Source: Limnohabitans sp. (lineage in GTDB: Bacteria; Pseudomonadota; Gammaproteobacteria; Burkholderiales; Burkholderiaceae_C). From it: DNA of 64,000 nt. Positions 9,177-17,087 of this stretch are shown here, one piece after another (position 1 is the first letter of the stretch; every line of letters starts with the position of its first letter). The stretch is taken from contig NZ_JAFEIF010000007.1 of NCBI RefSeq assembly GCF_017848645.1, positions 62,001 to 126,000 on the forward strand, written 5' to 3'. The position numbers and the translations under genes are program-made. The notes beneath the pieces were generated by a model, which was not told the origin of the DNA, did no database searches, and saw nothing but the letters and a program-made list of their open reading frames with translations.

Positions 9177-9695
9177 TTATTTTTTTAAAGAATTTAGAAT
9201 TGATTTAAGATCAGCCATCGTCACTTCTTGTTCGGTGTGTTGAAAATATTCGACAGCTTTTTTTAAATTACCAGATCGTTTATTCAGTTTAGGTTCGATC
9301 ACTTCAATTAAGATACCTTCAATTTCATTGAGTGCTGCAGAATAACTAAGCCCAGATACCATTGACTTGACTCTTTGCTGAGCGCTGAGAGTTCCATCGT
9401 TGTTTACTTCCTTGAACCCAATCCACGTGAAATATTCCCACCTGTTCCAGAGCGCATCTTTCTCATGAGTTCTTAGTCGCCCAAATAAAGTCGCATTACC
9501 GTTTCCGGCTTGACCTACGTAGACGATTTTTTGGTTTTTGTCATAAAGAACATAAACACCAATTTGTTTTCTAAAATCGACAAGTAGCTCTTTTTTTCCC
9601 TTCGCCCAGCCCAGCATGTGGCCAGAAATGTTGCCAGCTCCTCGAAAGAAGTGTTTCCGATCCCAGAGAAATCCATAGTTTTTAATGATGGTCAT
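9177..9695 (-). CDS. GIY-YIG-like domain protein
   Basis: This 172-residue protein carries a GIY-YIG-type nuclease core: GVYVLY at about residue 48 for the GIY strand, IVYVGQ about 12 residues on for the YIG strand, then GRLRTH with the conserved catalytic-type Arg, and a Glu in EIEGILIEVIEPKLN that could be the metal ligand. Family members cut DNA, as homing, repair or restriction enzymes; nothing here says which. The C-terminal 40 residues are Lys-rich and may bind nucleic acid. The gene is AT-rich like its downstream neighbour and unlike the rest of the window. Function beyond the domain is unknown. Confidence 0.75.
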   Translation of the reverse strand: MTIIKNYGFLWDRKHFFRGAGNISGHMLGWAKGKKELLVDFRKQIGVYVLYDKNQKIVYVGQAGNGNATLFGRLRTHEKDALWNRWEYFTWIGFKEVNNDGTLSAQQRVKSMVSGLSYSAALNEIEGILIEVIEPKLNKRSGNLKKAVEYFQHTEQEVTMADLKSILNSLKK

Positions 9696-9755
9696 CTTTT
9701 TAGCTCTTTTAAATTCATATCAATGTTAGCTGATTTTGACTACTTTTACGCTGCT

Positions 9756-9782
9756 GCCTATGGTGCCTATGGTGCCTATGGC
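9756..9782. repeat. Three tandem copies of a 9-bp unit
   Basis: The unit gcctatggt occurs at 9756, 9765 and 9774, the last copy ending in c. It lies in the region between the GIY-YIG gene and aroC. A short reading frame crosses it (repeating Ala-Tyr-Gly), but no ribosome binding site supports translation. Confidence 0.8.
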
Positions 9783-9991
9783 CTTACTTCTCTACTTGCG
9801 CAACATTCGACCAGCTAGAAATGGCTTTAGCATGTTTTCAAAGGCATAACGACTTGAGTGTTCAGATCAGCCAATCGGAAACTTGGTGCTGGTAAGACGT
9901 CAGATCATGTGATGAACACTTCCACATCTTTAGAAGCCACTTTCGAGCTCTAACATAGAACAGGTCATTCCCCTCAGTGATAATAGAAGCT

Positions 9992-11089
9992 ATGAGCGGC
10001 AATACCTTCGGACAACTTTTCTCGGTCACCAACTTTGGTGAATCCCACGGCCCGGCCATTGGCTGCGTGATTGACGGCTGCCCCCCGGGCATGCCGCTTT
10101 CCGAGGCCGACATCCAGCCCGACCTGGACCGACGCCGTCCGGGCACCAGCAAATTCGTCACCCAGCGCAACGAGCCCGACGCGGTACAAATCCTCTCGGG
10201 CGTCTACCAAGGACTGACGACCGGCACCCCGATTTGCCTGCTGATCAACAACACCGACCAGCGCAGCAAGGACTACGGCGACATCCTGCAGACCTTCCGC
10301 CCGGGCCATGCCGATTACACCTATTGGCGCAAATACGGCCTGCGTGACCCACGGGGCGGCGGCCGCTCGTCGGCGCGCCTGACGGCCCCCATGGTGGCTG
10401 CGGGTGCGGTGGCCAAGAAGTGGCTCAAAGAACAATTTGGCACCACCTTTGTGGGCTGCATGACCCAAATCGGTGACGTGCCGATTGGTTTTGAGAGCTG
10501 GGACCATGTGCCGAACAACCCGTTTTTTGCCCCGGTGCCCGATGTGTCGGCGCTGGAGGACTACATGAACGCGCTGCGCAAGTCGGGCGACTCGTGTGGT
10601 GCGCGCCTGCGCGTGGTGGCGCGTGGCATGCCCGTGGGCCTGGGCCAGCCGCTGTTTGACAAGATCGACGCCGACATTGCGTACGCCATGATGGGCATCA
10701 ATGCCGTCAAGGGTGTGGAGATCGGCGCGGGCTTTGGCTGCGTCACGCAAAAGGGCAGCACCGCAGGTGACGCGCTCACGCCGGGCGGCTTTGTGGGCAA
10801 CAACGCGGGCGGTGTGCTCGGCGGCATCAGCACCGGGCAAGACATTGAGGTGTCGATCGCCATCAAGCCGACCAGTTCCATCCTGATCGCCCGTGAATCG
10901 ATTGATTCAGCAGGCCAGCCCACCGAGGTCATCACCAAAGGCCGTCACGACCCGTGTGTGGGCATTCGCGCCACCCCAATTGCCGAGGCCATGCTGGCCT
11001 TGGTGGTCATGGAACACGCCTTGCAGCACCGCGCCCAATGCGGCGATGTGGCGCACGATTTGCCGCCCATTGCTGCCGCCAAGTCTTAA
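9992..11089 (+). CDS. aroC: Chorismate synthase
   Basis: This 365-residue enzyme converts 5-enolpyruvylshikimate-3-phosphate to chorismate, the last step of the shikimate pathway, using reduced FMN. Family motifs are present: GESHGPAIG near the N-terminus, RPGHADYTY, and [11 protein letters not shown], followed by the C-terminal [18 protein letters not shown]. The ATG at 9992 matches the usual [10 protein letters not shown] start; an in-frame GTG at 9977 would add five untypical residues. The MFS transporter begins 3 bp after the stop, so the two are probably cotranscribed. Housekeeping gene, full length. Confidence 0.97.
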   Translation: MSGNTFGQLFSVTNFGESHGPAIGCVIDGCPPGMPLSEADIQPDLDRRRPGTSKFVTQRNEPDAVQILSGVYQGLTTGTPICLLINNTDQRSKDYGDILQTFRPGHADYTYWRKYGLRDPRGGGRSSARLTAPMVAAGAVAKKWLKEQFGTTFVGCMTQIGDVPIGFESWDHVPNNPFFAPVPDVSALEDYMNALRKSGDSCGARLRVVARGMPVGLGQPLFDKIDADIAYAMMGINAVKGVEIGAGFGCVTQKGSTAGDALTPGGFVGNNAGGVLGGISTGQDIEVSIAIKPTSSILIARESIDSAGQPTEVITKGRHDPCVGIRATPIAEAMLALVVMEHALQHRAQCGDVAHDLPPIAAAKS

Positions 11090-11092
11090 GGG

Positions 11093-12274
11093 ATGACGCC
11101 ACGCCGTCAGCTCATGCCCTTTGCCGCGCTGTCGGCCAGTTACTTCGCGCACATTGGTTTTTTCAACCCCTATTTGCCGCTGTGGCTGCAGGACATGGGC
11201 CTGAGCCTGCTCACCATCAGCGTGCTCACGGCCGTGCAGGCCACCACCCGCTTGTTTGCACCTTATGCCTGGGGTGCCATCAGCGACCGCACGGGCGAGC
11301 GGGTCAAGCTGCTGCGCATCGGGGCAGGGGTGGCATTTGCCACGGCTTGCCTGCTGTTTTGGGACTGGGGCCCTGTGGGTTTGGGCCTGGTGTTGCTGCT
11401 GATGTTCACCCACACCAGCGCCATGATGCCCATGAGCGAGGCGGCCATGGCGCACCTGGTCAGCCAAAATGGTGCGTTTGACACCAAGCGTTATGGCCGG
11501 GTGCGGCTGTGGGGGTCCATGGGTTTTCTGGTCACGGTGTTTTTGGCCGGGGCCTGGTTTGAAGCCTTTGGCATGAAGCATTTCCCGGGCTGGACGGTGT
11601 TCAGCCTGGCTGCCGTACTGCTGAGCGTGTGGTGGATGCCCGACATCAAGGAGGCGGCGCACCAGGTGCGCGAGCATGTGTCGGTCATGCCCGTGCTGCG
11701 GCAAAAACCGGTCCAATGGTTTTTTGCGTCCACGTTTTTCCATGTGCTTTCGCACATTGGCATCTACGTTTTCTTCTCGCTTTACCTGGATTCTTTGGGT
11801 TACAGCAAGACCATGATCGGCGTGCTGTGGGCGCTGTCGGTGGCGGTGGAAGTGGTCTGGTTTTTCACCCAGTCGCGTTGGCTGCCGCGCGTGCCCTTGA
11901 CCGGCTGGCTGGTCGCATGCTCGGCGGTGATGCTGCTGCGCATGGGCATGACGGCCGCCTGGGCCGATGTGCTGTGGATTTTGCTTTTGGCGCAAACGCT
12001 GCATGCCATCACCTTTGCCACACACCACACGGTCTGCATCGCCATGATTTCGCACCATTTTCCGGGCCGCTTGCGCGGACGCGGGCAGGCGCTGTACACC
12101 GTGGTGGCCTATGGCTTTCCGGGGGTGATCGGGGCTTTGCTGGGCGGTTTGCTCAGTGAGCGCTGGGGACTGCAAAGCGTGTTTGTGGCCAGCATCGCCA
12201 CCAGCGCCGTGGCCACCGCCGCGGCATGGAAGGTCTGGCGTTTACAACACCCCAAGCTCCAGGTGCCCGGCTGA
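11093..12274 (+). CDS. MFS transporter, HcaT/phenylpropionate-permease-like
   Basis: This 393-residue, 12-span major-facilitator protein resembles the MFS_1-like group that includes the putative 3-phenylpropionate permease HcaT. Visible marks are the first loop motif GAISDRTGERVK between spans 2 and 3 and RLWGSMGFL after span 4. It sits 3 bp after aroC, which ties it to expression of an aromatic biosynthesis gene, but the substrate cannot be read from sequence. Inner membrane, full length. Confidence 0.85.
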   Translation: MTPRRQLMPFAALSASYFAHIGFFNPYLPLWLQDMGLSLLTISVLTAVQATTRLFAPYAWGAISDRTGERVKLLRIGAGVAFATACLLFWDWGPVGLGLVLLLMFTHTSAMMPMSEAAMAHLVSQNGAFDTKRYGRVRLWGSMGFLVTVFLAGAWFEAFGMKHFPGWTVFSLAAVLLSVWWMPDIKEAAHQVREHVSVMPVLRQKPVQWFFASTFFHVLSHIGIYVFFSLYLDSLGYSKTMIGVLWALSVAVEVVWFFTQSRWLPRVPLTGWLVACSAVMLLRMGMTAAWADVLWILLLAQTLHAITFATHHTVCIAMISHHFPGRLRGRGQALYTVVAYGFPGVIGALLGGLLSERWGLQSVFVASIATSAVATAAAWKVWRLQHPKLQVPG

Positions 12275-12376
12275 TTCGGCGAGGCCGTCAGCTTCGAGCT
12301 TGTTGGCATGGCCGAGTGCTTGGCGCTAACCCTGTTGTTCAACCACCATCAACTTTTTTTGACGCCCTCCCGCCTT

Positions 12377-13252
12377 ATGTCCATTGCTGTTTTGCCTGAT
12401 TTTTTGCCGCCCGAATGGGCCCTGGCTTTGGCCGGGGCCGAGCGCCACGAGACCTCTTGGGCATCGGCCCGCATGGTCTGGCATGCGTGGGGGCATGTCG
12501 CTGCGCCAACGTTGGTCCTGTTGCATGGCGGCAGTGGCAGCTGGACCCATTGGCTGCGCTGCATTGCCCCCCTGCGCGATGGGGGCTGGCGCGTGCTGGT
12601 GCCCGACTTGCCGGGTTTTGGCGACTCGGACTTGCCAGAGGGCTGCACCGACGTGGACGACTTGCCCCCGCACTTGCATGCGGGTCTGCAGCAATTGCAA
12701 GCTGCTGGGCTGTGCGCCGGACCGGTGAGCGTGGCAGGTTTTTCTTTTGGGGGCATGGCCGGGGTCTTGTGGTTGGCCGCGCACCCCCAAGACGCCACGC
12801 ATTTGGTTCTGGTGGGCGCGCCTGGCATGGGCCTGACGGTGCCCGATCGCATCCCACTCAAAGGTTGGCGGCATTTGGCCACGCCCGAAGCGCAGGACGC
12901 CGTGCACCGCCACAACCTCTTGGCCCTCATGCTGCACGCCCCCGAGGCCTTGGACGATTTGGCCTTGCACCTGCACACGGCCAATGTGCAGCGCGACCGC
13001 ATGCCGCGCAGGCGTTTGTCATCGACCGACATCGTGGCGCGGACTTTGCCGCAGTTGTCTGCACGGGTGAGCGCGATTTTTGGCGAGCACGATGCGCTCT
13101 ACCGGGGGCGCTTGTGGGAGTTGGCGGCGGCTATGCCCCACATGGCCCGTCATTGGGGCCACTGGCAGGTGGTACCGGGGGCAGGGCACTGGGTGCAGTA
13201 CGAGGCGGCGCACCCGTTTCTGGCTGCTTTGCCCCATGCGCTCAGCGCGTGA
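12377..13252 (+). CDS. Alpha/beta-fold hydrolase
   Basis: This 291-residue hydrolase has HGGSGSWTHW (oxyanion region), the nucleophile elbow AGFSFGGMAG, an acidic residue in FGEHDALYRG and the terminal His in GAGHWVQYE, the order seen in meta-cleavage-type hydrolases and haloalkane dehalogenase relatives. I prefer the ATG at 12377, where the protein-like sequence begins; an ATG at 12308 in frame would add 23 residues of non-conserved sequence and neither start has a good Shine-Dalgarno. It converges with the sulfite-exporter-like gene, 9 bp apart. Substrate unknown. Confidence 0.83.
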   Translation: MSIAVLPDFLPPEWALALAGAERHETSWASARMVWHAWGHVAAPTLVLLHGGSGSWTHWLRCIAPLRDGGWRVLVPDLPGFGDSDLPEGCTDVDDLPPHLHAGLQQLQAAGLCAGPVSVAGFSFGGMAGVLWLAAHPQDATHLVLVGAPGMGLTVPDRIPLKGWRHLATPEAQDAVHRHNLLALMLHAPEALDDLALHLHTANVQRDRMPRRRLSSTDIVARTLPQLSARVSAIFGEHDALYRGRLWELAAAMPHMARHWGHWQVVPGAGHWVQYEAAHPFLAALPHALSA

Positions 13253-13261
13253 GTGCCCCGC

Positions 13262-14041
13262 TCAAAACAGCAGCATGTGGGCGGCCACCAGCGCCAAAAA
13301 CCCGGCGAAGGCCATTTGCAGTTTGCGTTTGTCCATGCGCTGGGACAAGCGTGCCCCCCAGTTGGCAAACAGGATGCTGACCAGGCTGATGCCCACAAAC
13401 GCGGGGCCGTGCACATAGCCCCAGGTCTGCGGGCCGTTGGGGCCGCTCAGTCCCAGACCCACCGCGCCGATCAGCGAGATGGGGATGGCCACGGCCGAGC
13501 TGACCACCACGGCCTGGCGCATGTCCACACCGCGCAGCACCAGGTAAGGCACGGTCATGGCGCCGCCGCTGACGCCCAACAAAGTCGACAGGTGGCCAAT
13601 GAAAGCGCCGGCACCCAAAAGTTCGTTGCGCTGGGGGATGGGTTTGACGAGAGATTCTTTTTTGGGGCGCAGCAAGCTCAGGCAGGTGCTCAGTGCAAAC
13701 ATGCCAAAACCCAGTTTGAGCCATTGCGATGGCAGCCAGTTGGCCAGCCAGACCGCTGTGATCGAGCCCAGGCTCACGGCCAAGGCCAGCCAATGCAGGC
13801 GATCAAATTGCAGGCGTTTGGCGCGCCAATGGGTCCAGGAACTGGTCAATGAGGTGACGACAATGCAGGCCAGCGAGGTGGCCACTGCAAAGTGCATGAC
13901 TTCGGGGCCCAGCACCGGGTCGGTGTGCCAAAGAAAGTAGAGCGTGGGCACGATGACCAGGCCACCGCCCACACCAAACAAACCTGCGGTGAAGCCGCCA
14001 GCGGCGCCCACCAGTACAAACAACAACCAAAGTGGGATCAT
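13262..14041 (-). CDS. TauE/SafE (TSUP) family sulfite/organosulfur exporter
   Basis: This 259-residue integral membrane protein belongs to the TSUP family: about eight spans, with the family's early GAAGGFTAGLFGVGGGLVIVP and second-half GHLSTLLGVSGGAMTVPYL repeats. TSUP members such as TauE and SafE export sulfite or sulfoacetate. Its ATG overlaps the stop of the flavin reductase gene (ATGA), and an SsuD-like sulfonate monooxygenase lies upstream in the same direction. That context supports export of sulfite released by desulfonation, which is inference. Confidence 0.85.
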   Translation of the reverse strand: MIPLWLLFVLVGAAGGFTAGLFGVGGGLVIVPTLYFLWHTDPVLGPEVMHFAVATSLACIVVTSLTSSWTHWRAKRLQFDRLHWLALAVSLGSITAVWLANWLPSQWLKLGFGMFALSTCLSLLRPKKESLVKPIPQRNELLGAGAFIGHLSTLLGVSGGAMTVPYLVLRGVDMRQAVVVSSAVAIPISLIGAVGLGLSGPNGPQTWGYVHGPAFVGISLVSILFANWGARLSQRMDKRKLQMAFAGFLALVAAHMLLF

Positions 14042-14568
14042 GCAGGCAGTGCCTCGAATTGGCCAAAGCGGCTGCGCCAGAAGGTCAGGGCGCTGGCGTC
14101 GTCTTGCCAGCCGAAGCTTTGCACCTGGCCGATCACGATGTGGTGGTCGCCCGCATCCACCAGTTGGTGGAGTTCGCAGTCAAACCAGGCTACGGCCGCA
14201 TTCAAACGTTGGCGCTGGCTGTCTTGGCGTGTGGTGGGCACTCCGGCAAAGCGTGCGGCCATGTCTCCCGTGGCGAACTGTTTGGCCAGTGCTTCTTGCT
14301 CGCTGGACAAGACATTGACCGTGAAGCCGCCCGAGCGGGTGAAGGCGTCCAGGCTGCTGGCTGCTTTGCGGATGCTCCACAACACCAGCCGGGGCTCCAA
14401 CGAGACGGACGAAAAGGAGTTGCAGGTCATGCCCCAGTCGCTGCCTTGCCAGTGGGAGGTGACCACCGTCACCCCGGTGGCAAAACAGGACAAGGCTTTG
14501 CGGTATTCGGCCGGGTCGGACGAGGGGGCTTGAGCGGCGGCAGGCATGGCATCGGGCATGTGGCGCAT
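14038..14568 (-). CDS. Flavin reductase family protein (FMN reductase component)
   Basis: This 176-residue protein is of the flavin reductase-like (HpaC/RutF) family, which reduces FMN or FAD with NAD(P)H and hands the reduced flavin to a partner monooxygenase. Family marks: FATGVTVVTSHWQG near the N-terminus, GMTCNSFSSVSLEPRLVLW, and FTVNVLSSEQEALAKQFA. The ATG at 14568 is the first ATG; a TTG at 14580 in frame is possible. The obvious partner is the FMNH2-dependent monooxygenase two genes upstream. A hairpin-rich gap of 90 bp separates it from the aldo/keto reductase gene; it overlaps the TSUP gene by 4 bp. Confidence 0.87.
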   Translation of the reverse strand: MRHMPDAMPAAAQAPSSDPAEYRKALSCFATGVTVVTSHWQGSDWGMTCNSFSSVSLEPRLVLWSIRKAASSLDAFTRSGGFTVNVLSSEQEALAKQFATGDMAARFAGVPTTRQDSQRQRLNAAVAWFDCELHQLVDAGDHHIVIGQVQSFGWQDDASALTFWRSRFGQFEALPA

Positions 14569-14624
14569 GGGTACTTTCAAACAGTCGGGGTCAAATTTTG
14601 GGAAAAAAAAGAGCTTGTGCTGCG

Positions 14625-14640
14625 CCCCCCAACAGGGGGG
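14625..14640 (-). repeat. C6/G6 hairpin in the AKR-flavin reductase gap
   Basis: Six C, a four-base spacer and six G form a perfect 6-bp hairpin. Read on the minus strand, it is followed 15 bases later by a run of eight T (the A run at 14603-14610). The distance is too great for a standard terminator, but partial termination or an mRNA processing stem between the two operon halves is plausible. Confidence 0.5.
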
Positions 14641-14658
14641 TGGGCAGGCCTTGGCCCA

Positions 14659-15585
14659 TCAGGGCACTTCGTGGCCGTTGGCCAATTCGTACAGTTCGTA
14701 CCAGGTCTGGCGGTCCATGGGCACGCGGGCGGCATCGGCAAAACGCTCGATGCGCTCGATCTGGTTGGTGCCCATGACAGGCAAGACCTGCACCGGGTGG
14801 TGCATCAACCAAGCCATGGCCACGGCGGTGGTGTCGGTGCCTGCAGCTTGGGCCAGCTCGGCCAGCTTGGGGGCCAGGCGTGCTGCCGCGGTGCCAGGCG
14901 TGCCCGCTTGCGAATGCAGGCGGCCGCCGCCCAGAGGGGACCAGGCCATCACCGGCATGCGGTGCTGCTGGGCATGGGCCAGTTGGCCGTTGATGAAGGG
15001 GGCAGGGTTCAGCAAGCCCAGCTCGATCTGGTTGGTTTGCAGCTTGTGCTTCATGCATGACTGCAACAAATCCACGTCCCAGGGCATGAAATTGGACACG
15101 CCTACGCCGCGCAGCTTGCCGCTGTCGATCAGGCCGTCCAGACACGCGCCCAGGGCTTGTGCGTCCATCAGGGGGTCGGGGCGGTGGATCAAAAGCAGGT
15201 CGATCACGTCCACGCCGATGCGGCTGAGCGAGCGCTCGACACTGGCGGTGACATGTGCAGGGCTGGTGTCGTAGTGCTTGACACGGGTGTCCGGCCATTT
15301 GTCCGACAACAGCATGATGTCGGTCTTGGTGACGATCTCTATTTGGTCTTTCAGGCTGGGGCGGGCTTTGATGGCCTGACCAAACAATGCTTCGCAGCTG
15401 TAATTGCCGTAGATGTCGGCATGGTCAAAGGTGGTGATGCCTTGCGCCAGACAGGCGTCAATGCGCGCCAGGTTGGCGTTGACCGAATGATCTGCGGCTT
15501 CGGACAGACGCCACACGCCATAGGCCATGCGGCTGAGGCTGCGGCCGTTGGGCAGCGTGATGCGGCCGATATCGTTTGAACTCAT
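14659..15585 (-). CDS. Aldo/keto reductase, YdhF-like
   Basis: This 308-residue TIM-barrel oxidoreductase follows E. coli YdhF closely: TFDHADIYGNY holds the catalytic Asp and Tyr, IVTKTDI the catalytic Lys region, and LLLIHRPDPLMD the catalytic His. The C-terminal PVMGTNQIERIERF binds the NADP(H) phosphate. The true start is the ATG at 15585, which overlaps the stop of the SsuD-like gene (ATGA). The open frame extends further upstream only as a shadow of that gene. In this operon the likely job is reduction of the aldehyde left after desulfonation, as the AKR SmoB does in sulfoquinovose degradation; that role is inference. Confidence 0.88.
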   Translation of the reverse strand: MSSNDIGRITLPNGRSLSRMAYGVWRLSEAADHSVNANLARIDACLAQGITTFDHADIYGNYSCEALFGQAIKARPSLKDQIEIVTKTDIMLLSDKWPDTRVKHYDTSPAHVTASVERSLSRIGVDVIDLLLIHRPDPLMDAQALGACLDGLIDSGKLRGVGVSNFMPWDVDLLQSCMKHKLQTNQIELGLLNPAPFINGQLAHAQQHRMPVMAWSPLGGGRLHSQAGTPGTAAARLAPKLAELAQAAGTDTTAVAMAWLMHHPVQVLPVMGTNQIERIERFADAARVPMDRQTWYELYELANGHEVP

Positions 15586-16739
15586 TTGCGAACTCCTGTG
15601 CCCAGGGGTGTGGGCGGTGTTTGGGCCGGAACACGGCCATATTCTTGGGCGAGGGACACGGTTTTGAGCTGCGGCAACACTTTGGTGCCGAAGATTTCGC
15701 ATTCCTGCAGGTGGGGGTAACCGGAAAAAATGAAGGCCCGAATGCCCATCTTCTGGTAAGCCTCGATTTCGCTGAGCACCTGGTCCACGCTGCCCACCAA
15801 GGCTGCGCCGCAGCCGCTTCGGGCACGCCCCACGCCGGTCCACAGGTGGGGCTCAATGTAGCCTTCGTCATCGGCGCGGTCGCGGTTGGCGCTTTGCAGC
15901 GACACGCCCAAGCTGGTGGCGTCCAGGGCCCGGCGGCGGATTTCGCGGCCCTTTTCGTCGTCCAGCTGCGACACCAGTTCGGCCGCGTATTCCCGCGCCT
16001 CGGCTTGTGTGTCACGCACGATCATGTGCACCCGCAGGCCGTAGTCGAGCAAGCGGCCATGCTTTTCGGCTTGGGCGTGCACATCGCGCATGCGCTGGGC
16101 CAACACATCTTTGGGCTCGGGCCACATCAAATAGGTGTCGCAATGCGCACCGCACAGGGCCAGGGCATCGGGGCTGTAACCACCGAAATACAGCAAGGGT
16201 CCACCGTTGGTCTGGTAGGGGCGTACCGGGTCGGTAGACAGGCCCTTGAGTTTGTAGATCTCGCCGTCGTAATTGATTTCGTCCTGGGTCCAGGCTTGCT
16301 TGAGGATTTCGACCACTTCCCATGAGCGGCGGTAGCGGTACGCGCTGTCTTCTTGTTGACCCGGAAAGTCGGACGAGATGACGTTGAGCGTGAGGCGTCC
16401 TTCCAGAATGTGGTCCAGTGTGGCCACGGTGCGTGCCAGCATGGCCGGGTGGGTTTCGCCGCAGCGGATGGCTGCCAGCAGGTTCATGCGCTTGGTTTTG
16501 TGGGCCACAGCGGCGGCAAAGGTCAAGGTGTCCTGGCCGACTTGGTAGGAGGAGGGGCACAGGATGTTGCGGTAGCCCAATTCATCAGCGCGCTCGACAA
16601 TGCGGCTGGTGTTGGCCCAGTTGCTGCGCAAATCACCTTCGGGCACGCCCAGGTGGCGAAAATCATCGGAACACAAGGGGGCGAACCAGGCCACTTCGGC
16701 ACCCTGGACGTCTTCGCCTTTGACGGGAACAATGCTCAT
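15582..16739 (-). CDS. SsuD-like FMNH2-dependent sulfonate monooxygenase
   Basis: This 385-residue bacterial-luciferase-type (LLM) monooxygenase matches SsuD in length and plan. Landmarks are LRVHMIVRDT (the Arg and His that SsuD uses), LYFGGYSPDA, and SGYPHLQECE with the active-site Tyr. The N-terminal loop differs: where SsuD has PTHGDG this protein has APLCSDD, so the substrate is probably not a simple alkanesulfonate. The ATG at 16739 is fixed by a GAGGAGT Shine-Dalgarno; the frame runs 31 codons further but without support. First gene of the run monooxygenase, aldo/keto reductase, flavin reductase, TSUP exporter. Cytoplasmic; the reaction would release sulfite and an aldehyde. Confidence 0.85.
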   Translation of the reverse strand: MSIVPVKGEDVQGAEVAWFAPLCSDDFRHLGVPEGDLRSNWANTSRIVERADELGYRNILCPSSYQVGQDTLTFAAAVAHKTKRMNLLAAIRCGETHPAMLARTVATLDHILEGRLTLNVISSDFPGQQEDSAYRYRRSWEVVEILKQAWTQDEINYDGEIYKLKGLSTDPVRPYQTNGGPLLYFGGYSPDALALCGAHCDTYLMWPEPKDVLAQRMRDVHAQAEKHGRLLDYGLRVHMIVRDTQAEAREYAAELVSQLDDEKGREIRRRALDATSLGVSLQSANRDRADDEGYIEPHLWTGVGRARSGCGAALVGSVDQVLSEIEAYQKMGIRAFIFSGYPHLQECEIFGTKVLPQLKTVSLAQEYGRVPAQTPPTPLGTGVRK

Positions 16740-17087
16740 ATGGGACTCCTCACTGAAAGTGAATGAATGATATATGAATTCAAGGCGAGTTGGCATCCGG
16801 GTTTCCCCGGGTTTTGAATTTTTCGTGCTCAAAAGCGGCTACGTTGTGCAAGTTGAATAACAAGTGCTGCATCGGGAAGTCCGGATCGGTTGTGCAATTG
16901 CGCAGAGCGTCTGGCTGGTCCGCTGAGCCACTTGCCAAGTGATTGAACTTCTAACCGCGACCGCGTCAGAGTGATGGCCGCCAGCAGTTGGCCAATTTTT
17001 CAATAATGGGCTTGTAGACGGTGGTGTGCCATGACTGACCGCGCAGGAGCCCAGGGTGGGCGGGGCGGTGGCCCCATGTGGCCGTTA
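16740..17087. other. Intergenic region without a gene
   Basis: These 348 bases separate the start of the SsuD-like gene from the stop of glnD. They must hold the promoter of the sulfonate operon. I see one small hairpin (16797-16810, 5-bp stem) followed by T-rich sequence, an AT-rich patch at 16764-16782, and no convincing coding frame. Confidence 0.6.

Noticed and set aside
9618-9818. A 66-residue frame overlapping the GIY-YIG start region
   Set aside because: No ribosome binding site; it only arises from the repeat and the antisense of the GIY-YIG gene.
16797-16810. 5-bp hairpin upstream of the SsuD-like gene
   Set aside because: Short stem in a GC/AT boundary; on the wrong side to terminate a known transcript.
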